Assembly: GCA_008694505.1 (NCBI GenBank)
Contig: VZDJ01000100.1
Span: 1,616,283 to 1,680,282 of the forward strand
DNA from: Cyanoderma ruficeps
Taxonomy: Eukaryota; Chordata; Aves; Passeriformes; Timaliidae
DNA: 64,000 nucleotides
Direction of reading: 5' to 3'
Shown: positions 53,101 to 64,000 of the stretch, piece by piece
Layout of the letters: the number at the start of each line of letters is the position of its first letter
Position numbering within the stretch: the stretch's first letter is position 1
Translations under genes and position numbers: made by a program
Notes under the pieces: generated by a model
Seen by the model: only the letters and a program-made list of their open reading frames with translations
What the model was told of the DNA's origin: nothing
Database searches by the model: none

Positions 53101-56100
53101 ATTTCTTCTGAGGAATAAAACCAGTTATCACAGTACAGTTCTGACTGAAAAAGAAAGTTGTGTTTTGATAGTTACAGACAGTATAAGCGATATGCAAAAA
53201 TTAGGGTGTGTGTGATATCCTGTGAACTCTTTTTTCCAAACTTGATACAGTGAAATTTAATAGGAAGAAAGAGTGCTTGGGGTTTTTTTAATTTTTAGTA
53301 AGATTGCTTCTTCGGAGAGCTTTCTGCGCTATTTGGAGTACAGTAGAATTTGCAAAATTTGATGAGAGATGAAACAGGAAAAAAAAACTATTAGGACCTG
53401 TGTTCCTCAGATTAATCTGTGACATTTTTAGTAATTGTGGCAGCCTTTCAGTGAATGAACTGATTTTTAAACACGTTTTGTTGGAAATACTGTTTTTGGA
53501 AATTATGCATGTTTTGCTATTGAATCCTGAAAATACAACAACATTCATGTGGATGGATGCATGTTGCTCTTAGGGACTGAATCCATGTGAGTCTACTGAG
53601 GAATCAACCAGGAGCTTGTGCAGTGTGTATAGTTATCTTCAAAGAAGGAAAGAGCATATGAAGGTAAATACAAAATACAGAACTGACATAAAGCAAGTCA
53701 GTCTTTCAACAGATCTTCTGTGAGCCATTTTTCTGTATGTGCAAGGTACAGGGAAGTATCAATATAAAAGAAATGCTTTTAAGTGATAGTCATACACTGA
53801 TACACATCTACCACTCGTCTCTCTAAAAAGCATGTTTGCTCACTGCGATGTTTTTCTAAAAGTATATTTAACATAATCTGCTCAGAAGTGTCAACCCTCT
53901 TCTCTAGATTTCTGGTTCTGAGAGGTATTCCATGCAAAAGTATCACTAAAAGGCCAATAATATAATGATGGTACTTATAGAAATATAAATCCCTAGGAAC
54001 ACTTTTGCTTGGATACAGCTATTAGAAAAAAGGCTTTTCTATCTCTCTTTTCTTTAGCAAGAGGGTATTAACTCTGACACGATGCATGGAGGTGAAAACT
54101 GTAGTTTTCGGGGTTTTTTCCAGATAATTCTCTTAGTTTTAAAAGCATTTTTCTTACCTACTGTGAAAAAAGAGATCTGTCTGCCTCTAATGCTCTGTGA
54201 TCTTCCCAGCCTATGTGGTCTTTTTGGTAGTTGTGTCCCATTTCCTGTCTATAGTTTTGCATCAGTTCATTCAGGCAGTAATGGATATTTTTGTGAAGAC
54301 AGAGAGGAACAGGAGTAATGAAAATGGTAGTGACTGACAATTCTTATTGCAGTTTAGGAGTATGTCAGGTCTTCTGTAGGTCTCCAAATGCCTGCAGAAT
54401 CTGTTTCCTTGTTACCAGACTGGGCAATAAATTCATTCTTGCCATTTTCCATGCAAACATGTTTAAATGATCCTGAATCTTCTGGAGTGAGATTCAAGAT
54501 TTATCTGTATGTACCTAAATTCCAGTAACACATTGGTTAGATCTCAGGAATCAACACAGACCTTTAGTTAGAATGCTTACATAGAGATTGCAAAGAGGGA
54601 AAGACATCTTTAGTATGATGCAGATCTGAATCTGCAAAGAATTTCAATTTCTTAAGCTTATATGAAAAAGAAATGCAACTTTGAAAGGTAGAATGCAGTA
54701 TGTTTATGAACTATATGTTATTATGTTGGTCAGGAAGAATGGATTAGTATCTTACATTTTGTAACACTGAAACTTGAAATACATGTAATTCAGTCATAAA
54801 ACATGCTTTTTTCCCTCTACAAAAATAGTAATTTGGTATTGCAAATGGAGATAAGCTTGGAAAAAAATGAAGTTTGAAGGTCACATTTTTTGATGACGTG
54901 AAAGAAGTTTAATTAGGAATATATTAGTCTGTATTTAACACCCTGTGTTTTGCTGAATCCCTGAGCTGAATCACATCCATCTACAATTGAAAGAATATGA
55001 AGAAGTTTTAATTACTGGCTCTTACATGCAGAGAGTTAAGAAACAGCTGTGCTTCTGAGAGATGCTGGTTTCTTTTAATGCATATGCTCTTCTTAAAATT
55101 GATCTTCCTGACCAAGCAGCTCAAACTTTTTGATAAATTCTGTGAGATACAGATGGAAAATGGGCTGTAAGTTGTAAGTGTCTAGGTGAATGCACAGTTC
55201 TCTTGCTTTAAACAAGGAAGTTTAAAGGAAGTCTGAATTAATGTAGCACAAAAATTGATAAGTCCAGAGGGAAATGTAGGCTAGTAAGAATCAACTGGGG
55301 TCTGTTTGGGAATAAATCTTAATTTGTCTATAAACTGATTAGCTTAGTTAACCATATCATTCTGTTATATCTGAGATTTTAAGGAAATCTAACAGGAATA
55401 ATTTGGAGAATGGATAGCAAATGTGGAAATAGTCTTCTCTCAAACCTGATAAAGATGTGGCTCAAGATAGTATTAAAGGTAATATTAGAATATGAAGACT
55501 GGGAGGTATGTTATTTAACTTAGTCACTACTAAAAAACTTTGAATATTTTTTTTTACATACAGCTCAGTCACAGAACATTATCAGTAGACATTTAGCTTA
55601 TAAATATATTATATAATTCCACTTATCTCTCCATTTGCTTCCAAATACTTGGCATTTATTTTTCAATATTGTTGAAGTAGTTATAGCTTTGCAGTTGAGA
55701 ATGGTAGTATCAGTTTTTTGTGTTCAAGTCAGTTTTAAATCAGAAGTTTGGCTTTTATTTAAAACTTCTAGTGCATTACTCTGTGCTTATGCATGGGGTT
55801 GGGGACTTAAATGTGTGGAATAGCTGTGTAGTATGTAAGGTTGTAAAACTCTGTCATTAGTAATAGGGTTATTTGCATTACCACATTAAAATAGGAGTAT
55901 CTAGAGTACTGTATTAAAAAAACCCAACAAACCACTATAAACAAATAAACATCCCTACTGTAAAACGAATCAACCAGCCAACCAAACCCCTAAAAGGAAA
56001 CCCCAATCTTTTGGTTATAACCAGAAATTTGCTTTCTGAAGTATTTTAAGGAGACAATTTTTGCTTGATTTACACAGAAACATTTTGCAGCAAGAAGGTA

Positions 56101-59100
56101 TTAGTTACCTCCTTGCTGCAAAAGTTACTACCAAAATAGTTAGCCAAAATAATGGAAAATTGGAGACTCTTACATACCTTGTATACTTGTGTCTTCATCA
56201 TTTTATGCTGATGATCACCTTCAGCTAAAAATTTTCCTGTTTGGTGGTGGTTGTAAGCTAAGTGTATATTAAAAGACTGTGGCTATTTCGTAGAATTGGT
56301 CAACCATTCAGAATGGTTGTTTTGGTTAGGGTAATATATTAATATTGACTGGGAATACAAAGGTTTTATCTTCATTTTCTTCTTGTTTCTCTTTCCTCTT
56401 CCCTGCCCCCCTTCATCCCCAAAGGAAATTTGGTTTTAGAGACTGATGAATATGTTATGATTTTTAAAATAATAGCAGAGAGTAAGTGAGAAGATACTTA
56501 AGGGGAGAAAACAACCCTAATCAGTTAAACTTATTAGAATTTAACAGTTCTCAGGAGGCTGTAAGTTGTAAATTGATACTACCCTGGGGTGAGAGAAGAG
56601 GTGGAATTAAATCAGATCTCATCTAGATGTATGAAGGCAAAATAGCACTGAAATCTAATTTTTACACTTAAAATACATTCACTAGTGATACGTGGCCAAA
56701 CGTTAAACCACACATTTCTTATGAAAAGCTTATTACTGTATTCCTTACGGTGAATTCAGAGTAATAAAGATTTTTCTTGGTGACACCTGCGATTCACTCA
56801 TACCTTTCCAGTAGTAAATGCAATGCTTTGTCATGTTTTAGTGTAGATGAACACATTGAACTTAACAGCAACTTTATTTAGCTAATGTGCTGCACATACT
56901 GTTTATCTATGCTCATTGAGCATATTGCTCCAGTGCAGTGCCTGCCACCCTTCATGGATATTGTATCAGACAAAAAGCCTGTCTCTGTATTTTCAAAGCA
57001 GCCCAAAGAGTGAACGTTTGGTGCTTTAGAGATTTCTTTGTCTTCATAAGAATAGCATGTTCAGCTGTGTTTCTCTGATGCTATAAAACTGTCACACTCA
57101 AGGTTAAACTCTTGAAAGTAGGAGCTAGAAATTAGCACTGGCACAGCAACAAAATTTGAGATGTAATTAAAAAAACTGTTGGAGCGACAAAGTGTGACAA
57201 TGCGAGTAAGTTCAGTTTAGTTCTCTGGTTGCTCAATTTAGTTTTCTTTCACATGAAGATGATAGAAAGAAAGAGAAAATGACATGCCAAAAATGAGGGA
57301 GAGAGTAGTGTGAAGGTGAGGAACGGAACGATATTTATAAGGAAAGTGGAAAAAAGAATGATGCATTTGATAAAAAGTAGAAAGAAGTTAGACATCTAGC
57401 AAATTGCTGTTTTCTTATTTATGTCTGGGGAAAACATACTAGATCAGAGGCAACATCTGAAAACTTGTATGTGCAGATAAAAGAAGTCAGCTTAGCTGTA
57501 CTTTTCATAAATAGGTTGAGGCTTTGTCTGCACAGTGACATTTAATTAAGTAAGTAAGCTGAAAGCGATTATTTTCATCCTGTGTTTTAGTTACGGTTGA
57601 AATATTATTGGGGTTTGTAATTTTGTATGCTTAGCTGAGTAAAATTCCATTAAGTATATTAGGAATTTGCCTGCTCTGGGGGGTTTAGCAAAATTCTATC
57701 TATACAGTAATTTTTAAGACAATTTTACTGAGTAATTGAAGAACTGGATGGTAACCTAGTCCTATGGCACACAGTTTTAATTGCACTTGTTTATATTCAC
57801 ACAGAATAAAGTAAATAAGTGAAAAATGGATATCTCAGCTAAAAATAGGGGCCATCAGCCACCTGAGAAGTAGGGCTTTTTGGAGGGATCTAGTTATTAT
57901 ACAATGTTTTTGTAATTTATATAGGAACTCCTGACTACATAATACAGATAATTTGTCACATTCCTTAATGGGCTCATGCTAGTGAGAAATTTAATATAGT
58001 AAAGTAACATTTTTAACTGGTGCCATACTTCTGCATAGGTTTTATTGTGACACTACTCTCTATTGTAGTGGTGTAGTAGATGTACCAGGTTTTTACACAC
58101 ACAAATGATTAAGTGTAGATAAACAACATATTTCATACAAGATTGTTATACCTCTCTCCCATTGACACTTCTGCTCCCATCCCAGATCAGAAATATAGCT
58201 TAGCATGGCATGCTTTCTTTTAGATCTCCACAGACATTTGTTTGCCACAATCCAACATAAGTTTTGTCCTAGTTATCAGAGAGAGATTATTAAATAATAA
58301 TGGAAGGAGCGATCTCATCCTATTCATAAAGCATAGTGAGTTTTTTTATTAAGTGTAAAGAGAATCTGAATTAAAAGGTGTGCACTTTTTTCATTTCCAT
58401 ACTCTATCTTCTAACTAACAGTAACTATTGTAGTTAGAAAATATGAAAGACAAGCTGTGAGAGAGAGAGAGAAAGAGAATTGGTTGTGCTTGCTGGTCTG
58501 AAGTAGTACCAGAAGATGCCCATTTTGAACGAGACACAGAGATTGGAGAAATCGGATCTGATGGTCAGAGGTCTTTCTCTGCCCCTCTCTAGAGGCATTG
58601 CAAAACTGTCATATCAAAATCCAGCAGACTACCCTTCCAGAAATCATTCAAGAAATAATTCTAGCTATTAATTGTGACAGATAAACTTTAAAAATACATG
58701 ATAGCTTCCTTTCATTGAACCTCCTCTTTGCAGTTCTGATTTCTTCCATTCTGTCACAAAAACCCTTCTAGGAAGGCAAATGCCAAGCAAACATACCAGC
58801 TGAAATGGTAGATCCCTTTGCTATTCGTGTATCTTTCTTCTTTTCTCTAGCCGCTTTCTCTTCTGAAAAAAACCCTTGTTTGCTTTCTTTTTTGTTTCTT
58901 AGCTGTTAGAAAGCCTTTAAAAATGCTTTTACTTTCCTGTCATGTCATTATGTTCTGTAGAGGGAGGATCAGCTGGAGTCATGGCAAAGAAAACTGCTGT
59001 CCCGGTAGTTTTATTTTGTATTCACCATACAATTCACAGTATTGCATTGTTGCTTCCCAGAGGGGGAAGATTGGTCTCTCATGCAAATCACTGGTCCTTT

Positions 59101-60336
59101 TCTAGGCTTTTGTAGCCGTCCTGAAATTGTTGGAAGGGATCCTTCTTTCTGCAGAGCGAGAAGGAGGAATTGCACCAGACAGGCTGGCCCCAGTTATTTT
59201 ATCTCTTTCCTGTGTCTCCTACAGCTCCTTTTGAGGAGCAGGCACCAGGCAGTACCTATACTGTGTTCCCAGGGCTTCTGCTGCTCTTGTGCATTGGGTG
59301 CGCCAAATTCGGTGACATTATTTGGCATAACTTGAGACTTGCATTGCTTTGAGTACACAGAATCTGGCCCACAGCCTTGTCTGTATGCAAAAGCGTCGTT
59401 GCTCATTTAAACTGAGTGGATAAAGAAGTGTTTTTCTGTTGACCCATGTGGTACATGAAGTTGGTACCAGTTAAAGAAACGTATGGGTATGTTATTTCAG
59501 CTGGTAATATTTTGTGAGTAGAGGTGTCCAAGATTCAGCTTTCACAGAGCCTCATTAGTGTTTTTGGAAGTGCAGCTTTTATCCTCAGGAATGCCTCCAA
59601 GCCTTGAAAAGTCTAAGAAAAACAAAGAGAACGTGCAGAAATAGAATTTTACTTCTAAATTAATAAAGCCACAAAGTGAAGTAGGAGGAATAAGGCTAGG
59701 AACTGTATGGATAGATCTGCACTGTGATTGAAGGTAGCAGGCTCCAAGCAGGTTAAGCAGGACAGTAGTTTTAATTTAACCCCCATCTCCACAGACATCA
59801 GCACATGCATGGAGGGGATTATTACCACCATCTGTTTTATCTACAGTAGTTTTCATCAGTTGTGTTATTTTGTGGGGTTTTTAAGTGCTTAAGCACTGCT
59901 TTGAAGCTGTTGTGTTAATTGTTAACTTGGGCTGAATCTGCATGGATGCCTATAGCAGTGTCAGCATGCTAAGATTGGAACTGCTAGATTAATGAATGGA
60001 AGTATCAGCTCTCTGTGCCGATGCAGTACATTAATAGCTGTGTCACTTCAATCAAATACACTACTGACTTTGTCACTGTGAAATGGTATTTACCAGATTT
60101 AAGATGGATTGCTGAGAAAGATGAATGTAATCATTCATTTTTGTCTGACTTAAAAATAAGGTAACTAAATTCTTTACATAGATTATTACTTTGTTACTGT
60201 TCTTCACAGGAGGAGAACAGATATACTAGTAGACTTGAATTCTTCACTTAAATGAAATATACATGTACAAGGAACATTGTAGTGAATGGAAGGAAACTAA
60301 CCATTATCTGTCATTAACTGGAGTTAGTGTTGAAAA
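50170..60336 (+). other. Intronic sequence (right part)
   Basis: No gene recognised. AT-rich. Contains C/A-rich low complexity at 55912-55998, a near-perfect 18-bp hairpin at 56083-56123, a 9-bp inverted repeat at 58409-58439 and a GA run at 58459-58472. A slightly GC-richer patch at 59110-59320 has overlapping frames on both strands but no recognisable protein. Confidence 0.55.
56083..56123. repeat. Near-perfect inverted repeat, 18-bp arms
   Basis: Left arm TTTTGCAGCAAGAAGGTA (56083-56100), loop TTAGT (56101-56105), right arm TACCTCCTTGCTGCAAAA (56106-56123). Arms pair at 17 of 18 positions, and the single non-Watson-Crick position is A-C. Pairing does not extend outward. Confidence 0.9.
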
Positions 60337-60412
60337 GAGAGAAGAGAAGAGAAGAGAAGAGAAGAGAAGAGAAGAGAAGAGAAGAGAAGAGAAGAGAAGA
60401 GAAGAGAAGAAG
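60337..60412 (+). repeat. (GAAGA)n pentanucleotide microsatellite
   Basis: At least 14 uninterrupted GAAGA units (60341-60410) with shorter flanking copies. All purine on the + strand. It ends about 55 bases before the acceptor of the 60-nt COMMD10 exon. Confidence 0.95.
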
Positions 60413-60467
60413 GAGTATGCTTATTACTTAATTTGTTGTTAATTTGTTTTTTCTTTCTTCTTTACAG

Positions 60468-60527
60468 AACCTGAAGAAAGTGTTTGTAGAATTTAGCCAT
60501 CAGGAGCTATTTGAGTTCTACAACAAG
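60468..60527 (+). CDS. COMMD10: COMMD10 penultimate coding exon (partial gene)
   Basis: Seen: a pyrimidine-rich tract ends in TTTACAG at 60461-60467, then 20 open codons in phase 0, then AAG followed by GTCTGT at 60528. The peptide includes FVEFSHQELFEFYNK, which I recognise as the C-terminal part of the COMM domain of COMMD10. The next exon, also phase 0, continues the same protein exactly. Known of the family: COMMD10 is one of ten COMMD subunits of the Commander (CCC/Retriever-associated) complex, which recycles endosomal membrane proteins; the C-terminal COMM domain mediates assembly between COMMD proteins. The donor is GTCTGT rather than GTAAGT, so somewhat weak. A purine pentanucleotide repeat ends about 55 bases before the acceptor. 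All upstream exons appear to lie outside the window. Identification is from remembered protein similarity, supported by two adjoining exons in matching phase. Confidence 0.93.
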
Positions 60528-61153
60528 GTCTGTGGATTTTACAATATTATAGTTTCTTTGTAAACACCTTATGCTGCTCAGCAGGAAGTGTTGCCTATAT
60601 GAATTAAATCTAATAAAACTGGAAAAAAAGGATCCAACTTAAATTAAGGCAGTTGGATTTCTTTGGTCACGTAAACCCTTTTCAGGAAGAGCCTGTGCAT
60701 TCAGCTTTGGAATAGGCAGGGCTTGGGTCACTGTAACCATACCTGGCAGTTAGATCAGGAGGAGTAACTGATAATTGACAGAGGGGATCTCTCTGGAAAC
60801 AGCATCTTCCTGTTATATCTTCAGTCAAGATGCTAGGCTCATAATCCAGTCAAAAAGAACTCTATTATTTTTTCCTTGTTATTATGCATTAGAAATTCAC
60901 AGGAAAACATCTCTGCATGCTAAAGAGGTACTATTTAGACAACTGTTTCTTTAAAATTTGAATATTTAAACTGCAGCAATGAATTCTAATAGCTTAATGT
61001 GAAAACAAATATTCATGAGTACAAGATTTTTATATTGGTATGCAAATATATTTGGTATGCATAGTTGAAGATATTGGATATTTCTGTTTGCATGATTCTA
61101 AACAACATTTTATGAGTGGAAGTTTTTTTCTCTTTTTTTTTTCCTTTAAATAG
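60528..61153 (+). other. COMMD10: Last intron of COMMD10
   Basis: 626 bases between the two coding exons, starting GT (60528) and ending TAG (61151-61153). Both flanking exons are phase 0. The 3' end has a long T tract, 'tttttctctttttttttcct' in character. I see no further exon or named repeat in it. An A/T-rich stretch with several ATTTT and TATTT motifs fills the second half. Confidence 0.9.
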
Positions 61154-61192
61154 CTGGAAACTATACAAGCGCAGCTGGATTCCCTTACGTGA
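61154..61192 (+). CDS. COMMD10: COMMD10 terminal coding exon with stop codon
   Basis: Seen: a long T-rich tract (61125-61150) ends in AAATAG at 61153, followed by 12 codons reading LETIQAQLDSLT and a TGA at 61190-61192. This is the invariant C-terminal end of COMMD10, and it joins in phase 0 to the exon ending FYNK 626 bases upstream. Known: in COMMD10 this tail closes the COMM domain and the protein ends here, so the stop is in the expected place with no extension or truncation. No frameshift is visible. The short intron and intact splice sites argue for a functional gene rather than a retrocopy. Confidence 0.94.
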   Translation: METIQAQLDSLT

Positions 61193-61419
61193 TGTTTTTG
61201 AAGACTTATTTCTCTATCAAGCTTCTGCCACCTCATTATTTTGAATTGAAGATAGATTGCCAAGCTGTGTTTCCTGAAGGATTCAGCGGGTTGCTCCTTC
61301 TAAAATTATATGACTTATCTGCTTTTTAGACCAGCAATTAGGACTTTCTCTTGTTTGCTTAGCAGTTGTGAAAAATGTCTTCTTTACTTCTAGTGGGGAA
61401 ACACCCTACCCACTCCCAC

Positions 61420-61466
61420 CCCCCAAAAGAATGCTACCCTGCTTCCCCCAAAAGAATGCTACCCTG
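61420..61466 (+). repeat. Short tandem duplication in COMMD10 3' UTR
   Basis: The word CCCCCAAAAGAATGCTAC is present twice in succession with a spacing of about 25 bases. Limits are approximate. Confidence 0.75.
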
Positions 61467-61659
61467 AAATATTTTTTTCATCCTATTCTACATGTGACTT
61501 GATTCTGGTAGAAATTTGCATGTTAGTGACAGAACAGGAAAAAAATCCTTCTTTGTAGACATAAATTTAGAAGTTGTAAGAAAATACACAGCTAATAGAA
61601 TCTCTATCCTTTTTTAATATTATTCACACAATTGATAATGCTTCTTGCAGATTTGTCAA

Positions 61660-61665
61660 AATAAA
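61660..61665 (+). terminator. Candidate poly(A) signal AATAAA, proximal
   Basis: AATAAA at 61660, about 470 bases after the COMMD10 stop codon, followed by T-rich sequence (TTTATTTTGGGCC and a run of T) that could act as the downstream element. Position fits a normal vertebrate 3' UTR; use is unproven. Confidence 0.5.
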
Positions 61666-61791
61666 TTCAGAATTTTAAAAGTTTATTTTGGGCCTTCATT
61701 TTTTTATCTTTGTTGTATTTTAGTTTGATGGGTTTTTTCTTTGAAATAATCAACAGTGTCTCTGATTTCAGTGTTTACTCTTGGCACTGAA

Positions 61792-61797
61792 AATAAA
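61792..61797 (+). terminator. Candidate poly(A) signal AATAAA, distal
   Basis: AATAAA at 61792, 600 bases after the COMMD10 stop codon. Sequence after it is less T/GT-rich than after the proximal hexamer, so it may be a secondary site. Confidence 0.4.
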
Positions 61798-64000
61798 CAT
61801 GGCTTCTTAGCACTGCATGCCTGCTAATGAATCTAAGAAGTATGGTGTGTAACTGAGGGAAGAAATCTTAGAGTATAAAACAAAAAATACTGAAATGATC
61901 TGGCAGATTTCTGAAAGCTACGTTGATCCTTCCTTATGCTGTTTTTACATACTAGTGTTTTTACACTGAAGAGGACAAATTGAAGTATAGTGATTAAAGG
62001 CCATATTAGCCATACTTTCACCCATTGGTTCCACATGATTCATGAACAGCAGGAGGAAGGTAAAAGTCGTCTTAGTTCTTGTTTGTTGCCGTTTGTTGAC
62101 AGGCAGCTACATTGCTGGCACTATACAACTCTGGGCTCTGGGCTTATAGAAGGTGAGAGGAAATTTGCCTGTTCAGAGATTTAAGAATTTTTTCTTCCTG
62201 ATGGCTTCATCAGGGATGGTTAATAACCAACCAGACAGTTTCCTTCTGTAGCTTGTTTGCTTATGACTGTAGATAAAAGTATAACCAAAATGTATGTTTA
62301 GAATAGTTGGTTCTCCTGAATAGTTTAAGTCCTCCTGTGCCAGATTTCCCGCTTTGTTGCTTTTGGAGGGTCAATTTCTGCCTTTTTGCTGCTTTGTTAT
62401 TAGAGATTGTGCTGTCAATTCCTAGAATATTGTGAGGTTTGTGCAAGTTGTCCAAGCTGAAAATTACTAGATTCAGGTGATAAAGCCATTAACAGCCTAT
62501 GTGTGAGTAAAGGGCACTGAAGAGAAAAAACACACACTTACCATAGTTCTTAGCTCTTAAAGGAAATGCCAAATGAAGTGCTCTACCACTTTGGGACAGT
62601 AACACTGTTACCCTGAAAGAAGAAATGAGTCACCACTGCACTGCGGAATATCCTCAGCTATCCACTATAGCTTGCAGGGCTGGGTGCCAAAATCATGTCT
62701 TGTCACAAGCCCCTGTCAAATGTGCCATATCTTCTGGAGATACAGTGCTCCCACCCACAGATGTCACATCCTCGGTCTGGCTGTTCCACAAGAGCTTGCC
62801 AGCTCACTCGTCTCACACTGCATAGACTGCAGGTGCATATCTGCAGGTGGACACATCCCCACCATTCCCTCTGCTTGCTGACAGTATCAGTGCTTTATAG
62901 TTAGTGCAACTGAGGGAATCCCCTTCTGCATGACATGTCTTCCTCTAGCAGTCCTGTGGCACAGTATGCTTTGTGCAAGAACACTGCTGTTGAGCCTTTT
63001 CTCTGAGTTTCCAGAGCTCCTGTTTTGGAAGTCAAGTCTGAAGTGAGTTCAGACTTTCCTGCGTGGATACAGAACATACTAAGGCAGTTATGTGAGGGGT
63101 TTAATTTATCTATGTAAGTGTAGGCAGTGATTGATAAATCCTGGAGGAGGAAGTGAAGGCTGGGCTAGTTTGGAGAGCAAGAGCCATTGGACAAATCAGC
63201 AGGAACATCTGAAAAAAAGAAGTCAGACTAGGAAGAAATGGGGTGCAAAAAAAAGGAAGGAGAGGGTAGAGACAAATGGATATTCTCAAGGATAGAATTT
63301 GGGTGTTGGAAAATACCAGAAAGAGAGAGAAAACACTGGAAAAGATGACAGAAGTATATATACAAAGAAAATATTAAGCGCAAGGGGAGAAAACCTTATA
63401 GAAGAGTGGGAGGAAAATTGGGGAATCAAAGTAAACCAGAATTAACTATGGAAACTAGCCAGTTGTATAACGGCCTCTAGTATTTCAAACTAACCCAGAA
63501 GTGTCAACCTTGGTGCAAAGTTGACCAAGATCAAAGTGTGGGATAATGAAAAACAGATTTTAAATCTAACTTTAATAGGAAATATTTTAAAAATTATAAA
63601 ACTATGTTGAAAGGGAAGAAAAAACCTAAGATTGCAATAATTCTGTAAAATTTATTTAATGTTTATCCTTGTCTGCATATAAAAAAGTTACGATTTCTTT
63701 ACAGTGGCTGCCTTTTTTTTTTTACTAACTNTTTTTTTACTAACTGTACTGAATTCTTATTGTCAAAAGCTATATTATAAGAAGTACAGTGGTTACCTTT
63801 AGTCAAGGACTACTGAAAAAGAAATATTTAGTTTAAAAGGCTTTTCTGTATGTTAACGGGAAGCTTTGGGGTTGTACATTGTTATGGAGTGAGGGCATAA
63901 CCTGTACCATCTTAGAGAAGAACATTGTCACTTAAATTTAAATGCTCCTGACTAAGGAGAGAAAATGAGCTGAGAAAGAGCAGAAGAATTGGGGGGGGGG
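61798..64000. other. Sequence downstream of COMMD10
   Basis: No gene recognised. Overlapping short frames at 62625-62904 sit in a slightly GC-richer patch without recognisable domains. An N is present at 63731 between two copies of TTTTTTTACTAACT, and the window ends in a run of ten G (63991-64000). Confidence 0.55.

Larger units (their letters stand above)
61193..61797 (+). other. COMMD10: COMMD10 3' UTR with candidate poly(A) signals
   Basis: Sequence following the TGA. Two AATAAA hexamers lie downstream, at about 61660-61665 and 61792-61797; I cannot tell which is used, and the earlier one would give a 3' UTR of roughly 480-490 bases. A short direct duplication sits inside (about 61420-61466). 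The end of the transcript is inferred from hexamers only. Confidence 0.6.

Overview
The window looks like non-coding DNA of a bird genome, almost entirely a giant intron. Base composition is AT-rich, no long ORF is convincing outside one retroviral insertion, and the recognisable interspersed repeats are 3' ends of CR1 (chicken repeat 1) LINEs, the dominant avian retroposon. There is no operon-like gene packing, no rRNA or CRISPR, and no complete tRNA gene that I can see.

The one host gene I can name is COMMD10, on the + strand, near the right edge. Two short coding exons are visible with good splice signals: a 60-nt exon (60468-60527) and the terminal exon (61154-61192, ending in TGA). Together they encode the conserved C-terminal end of COMMD10, a COMM-domain protein of the Commander complex. 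A 3' UTR follows, with candidate AATAAA signals near 61660 and 61792. I found no earlier COMMD10 exon, so bases 1-60467 are most simply read as the upstream intron. COMMD10 lies on human 5q, whose genes are largely on the avian Z, so Z linkage is likely but is inference.

The main accessory feature is a minus-strand endogenous retrovirus (41239-47533) with paired LTRs, a 4-bp TTTG target duplication, a tRNA-Trp-type primer binding site (one mismatch), a polypurine tract, a decayed pol 3' half (all four RNase H carboxylates and a DD35E integrase triad, but with stops and frameshifts) and a decayed env with a CX7CC transmembrane-subunit motif. gag, protease and most of reverse transcriptase are missing. 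The LTRs differ by roughly 5% by eye, so it is an old, defective, class I (gammaretrovirus-like) insertion. Just to its right, at 47820-48530, is a GC-rich block that is probably a second, unrelated solo LTR.

Region by region: 1-17849 intron with one candidate cryptic exon; 17850-18538 a CR1 copy; 18539-41234 intron with two CR1 tails, a possible ancient CR1 relic and an unexplained GC-rich islet (29110-29530); 41235-47537 the ERV with its target duplications; 47820-48530 the putative LTR; 49893-50169 another CR1 tail; 50170-60467 intron ending in a GAAGA pentanucleotide repeat beside the COMMD10 acceptor; 60468-61800 the end of COMMD10; 61800-64000 downstream DNA with an ambiguous base (N, 63731) and a G-run at the edge. 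I did not find a convincing undescribed system. The points most worth checking are the ERV family, the two GC-rich islets, the candidate cryptic exon at 12281-12388 and the near-perfect hairpin at 56083-56123.
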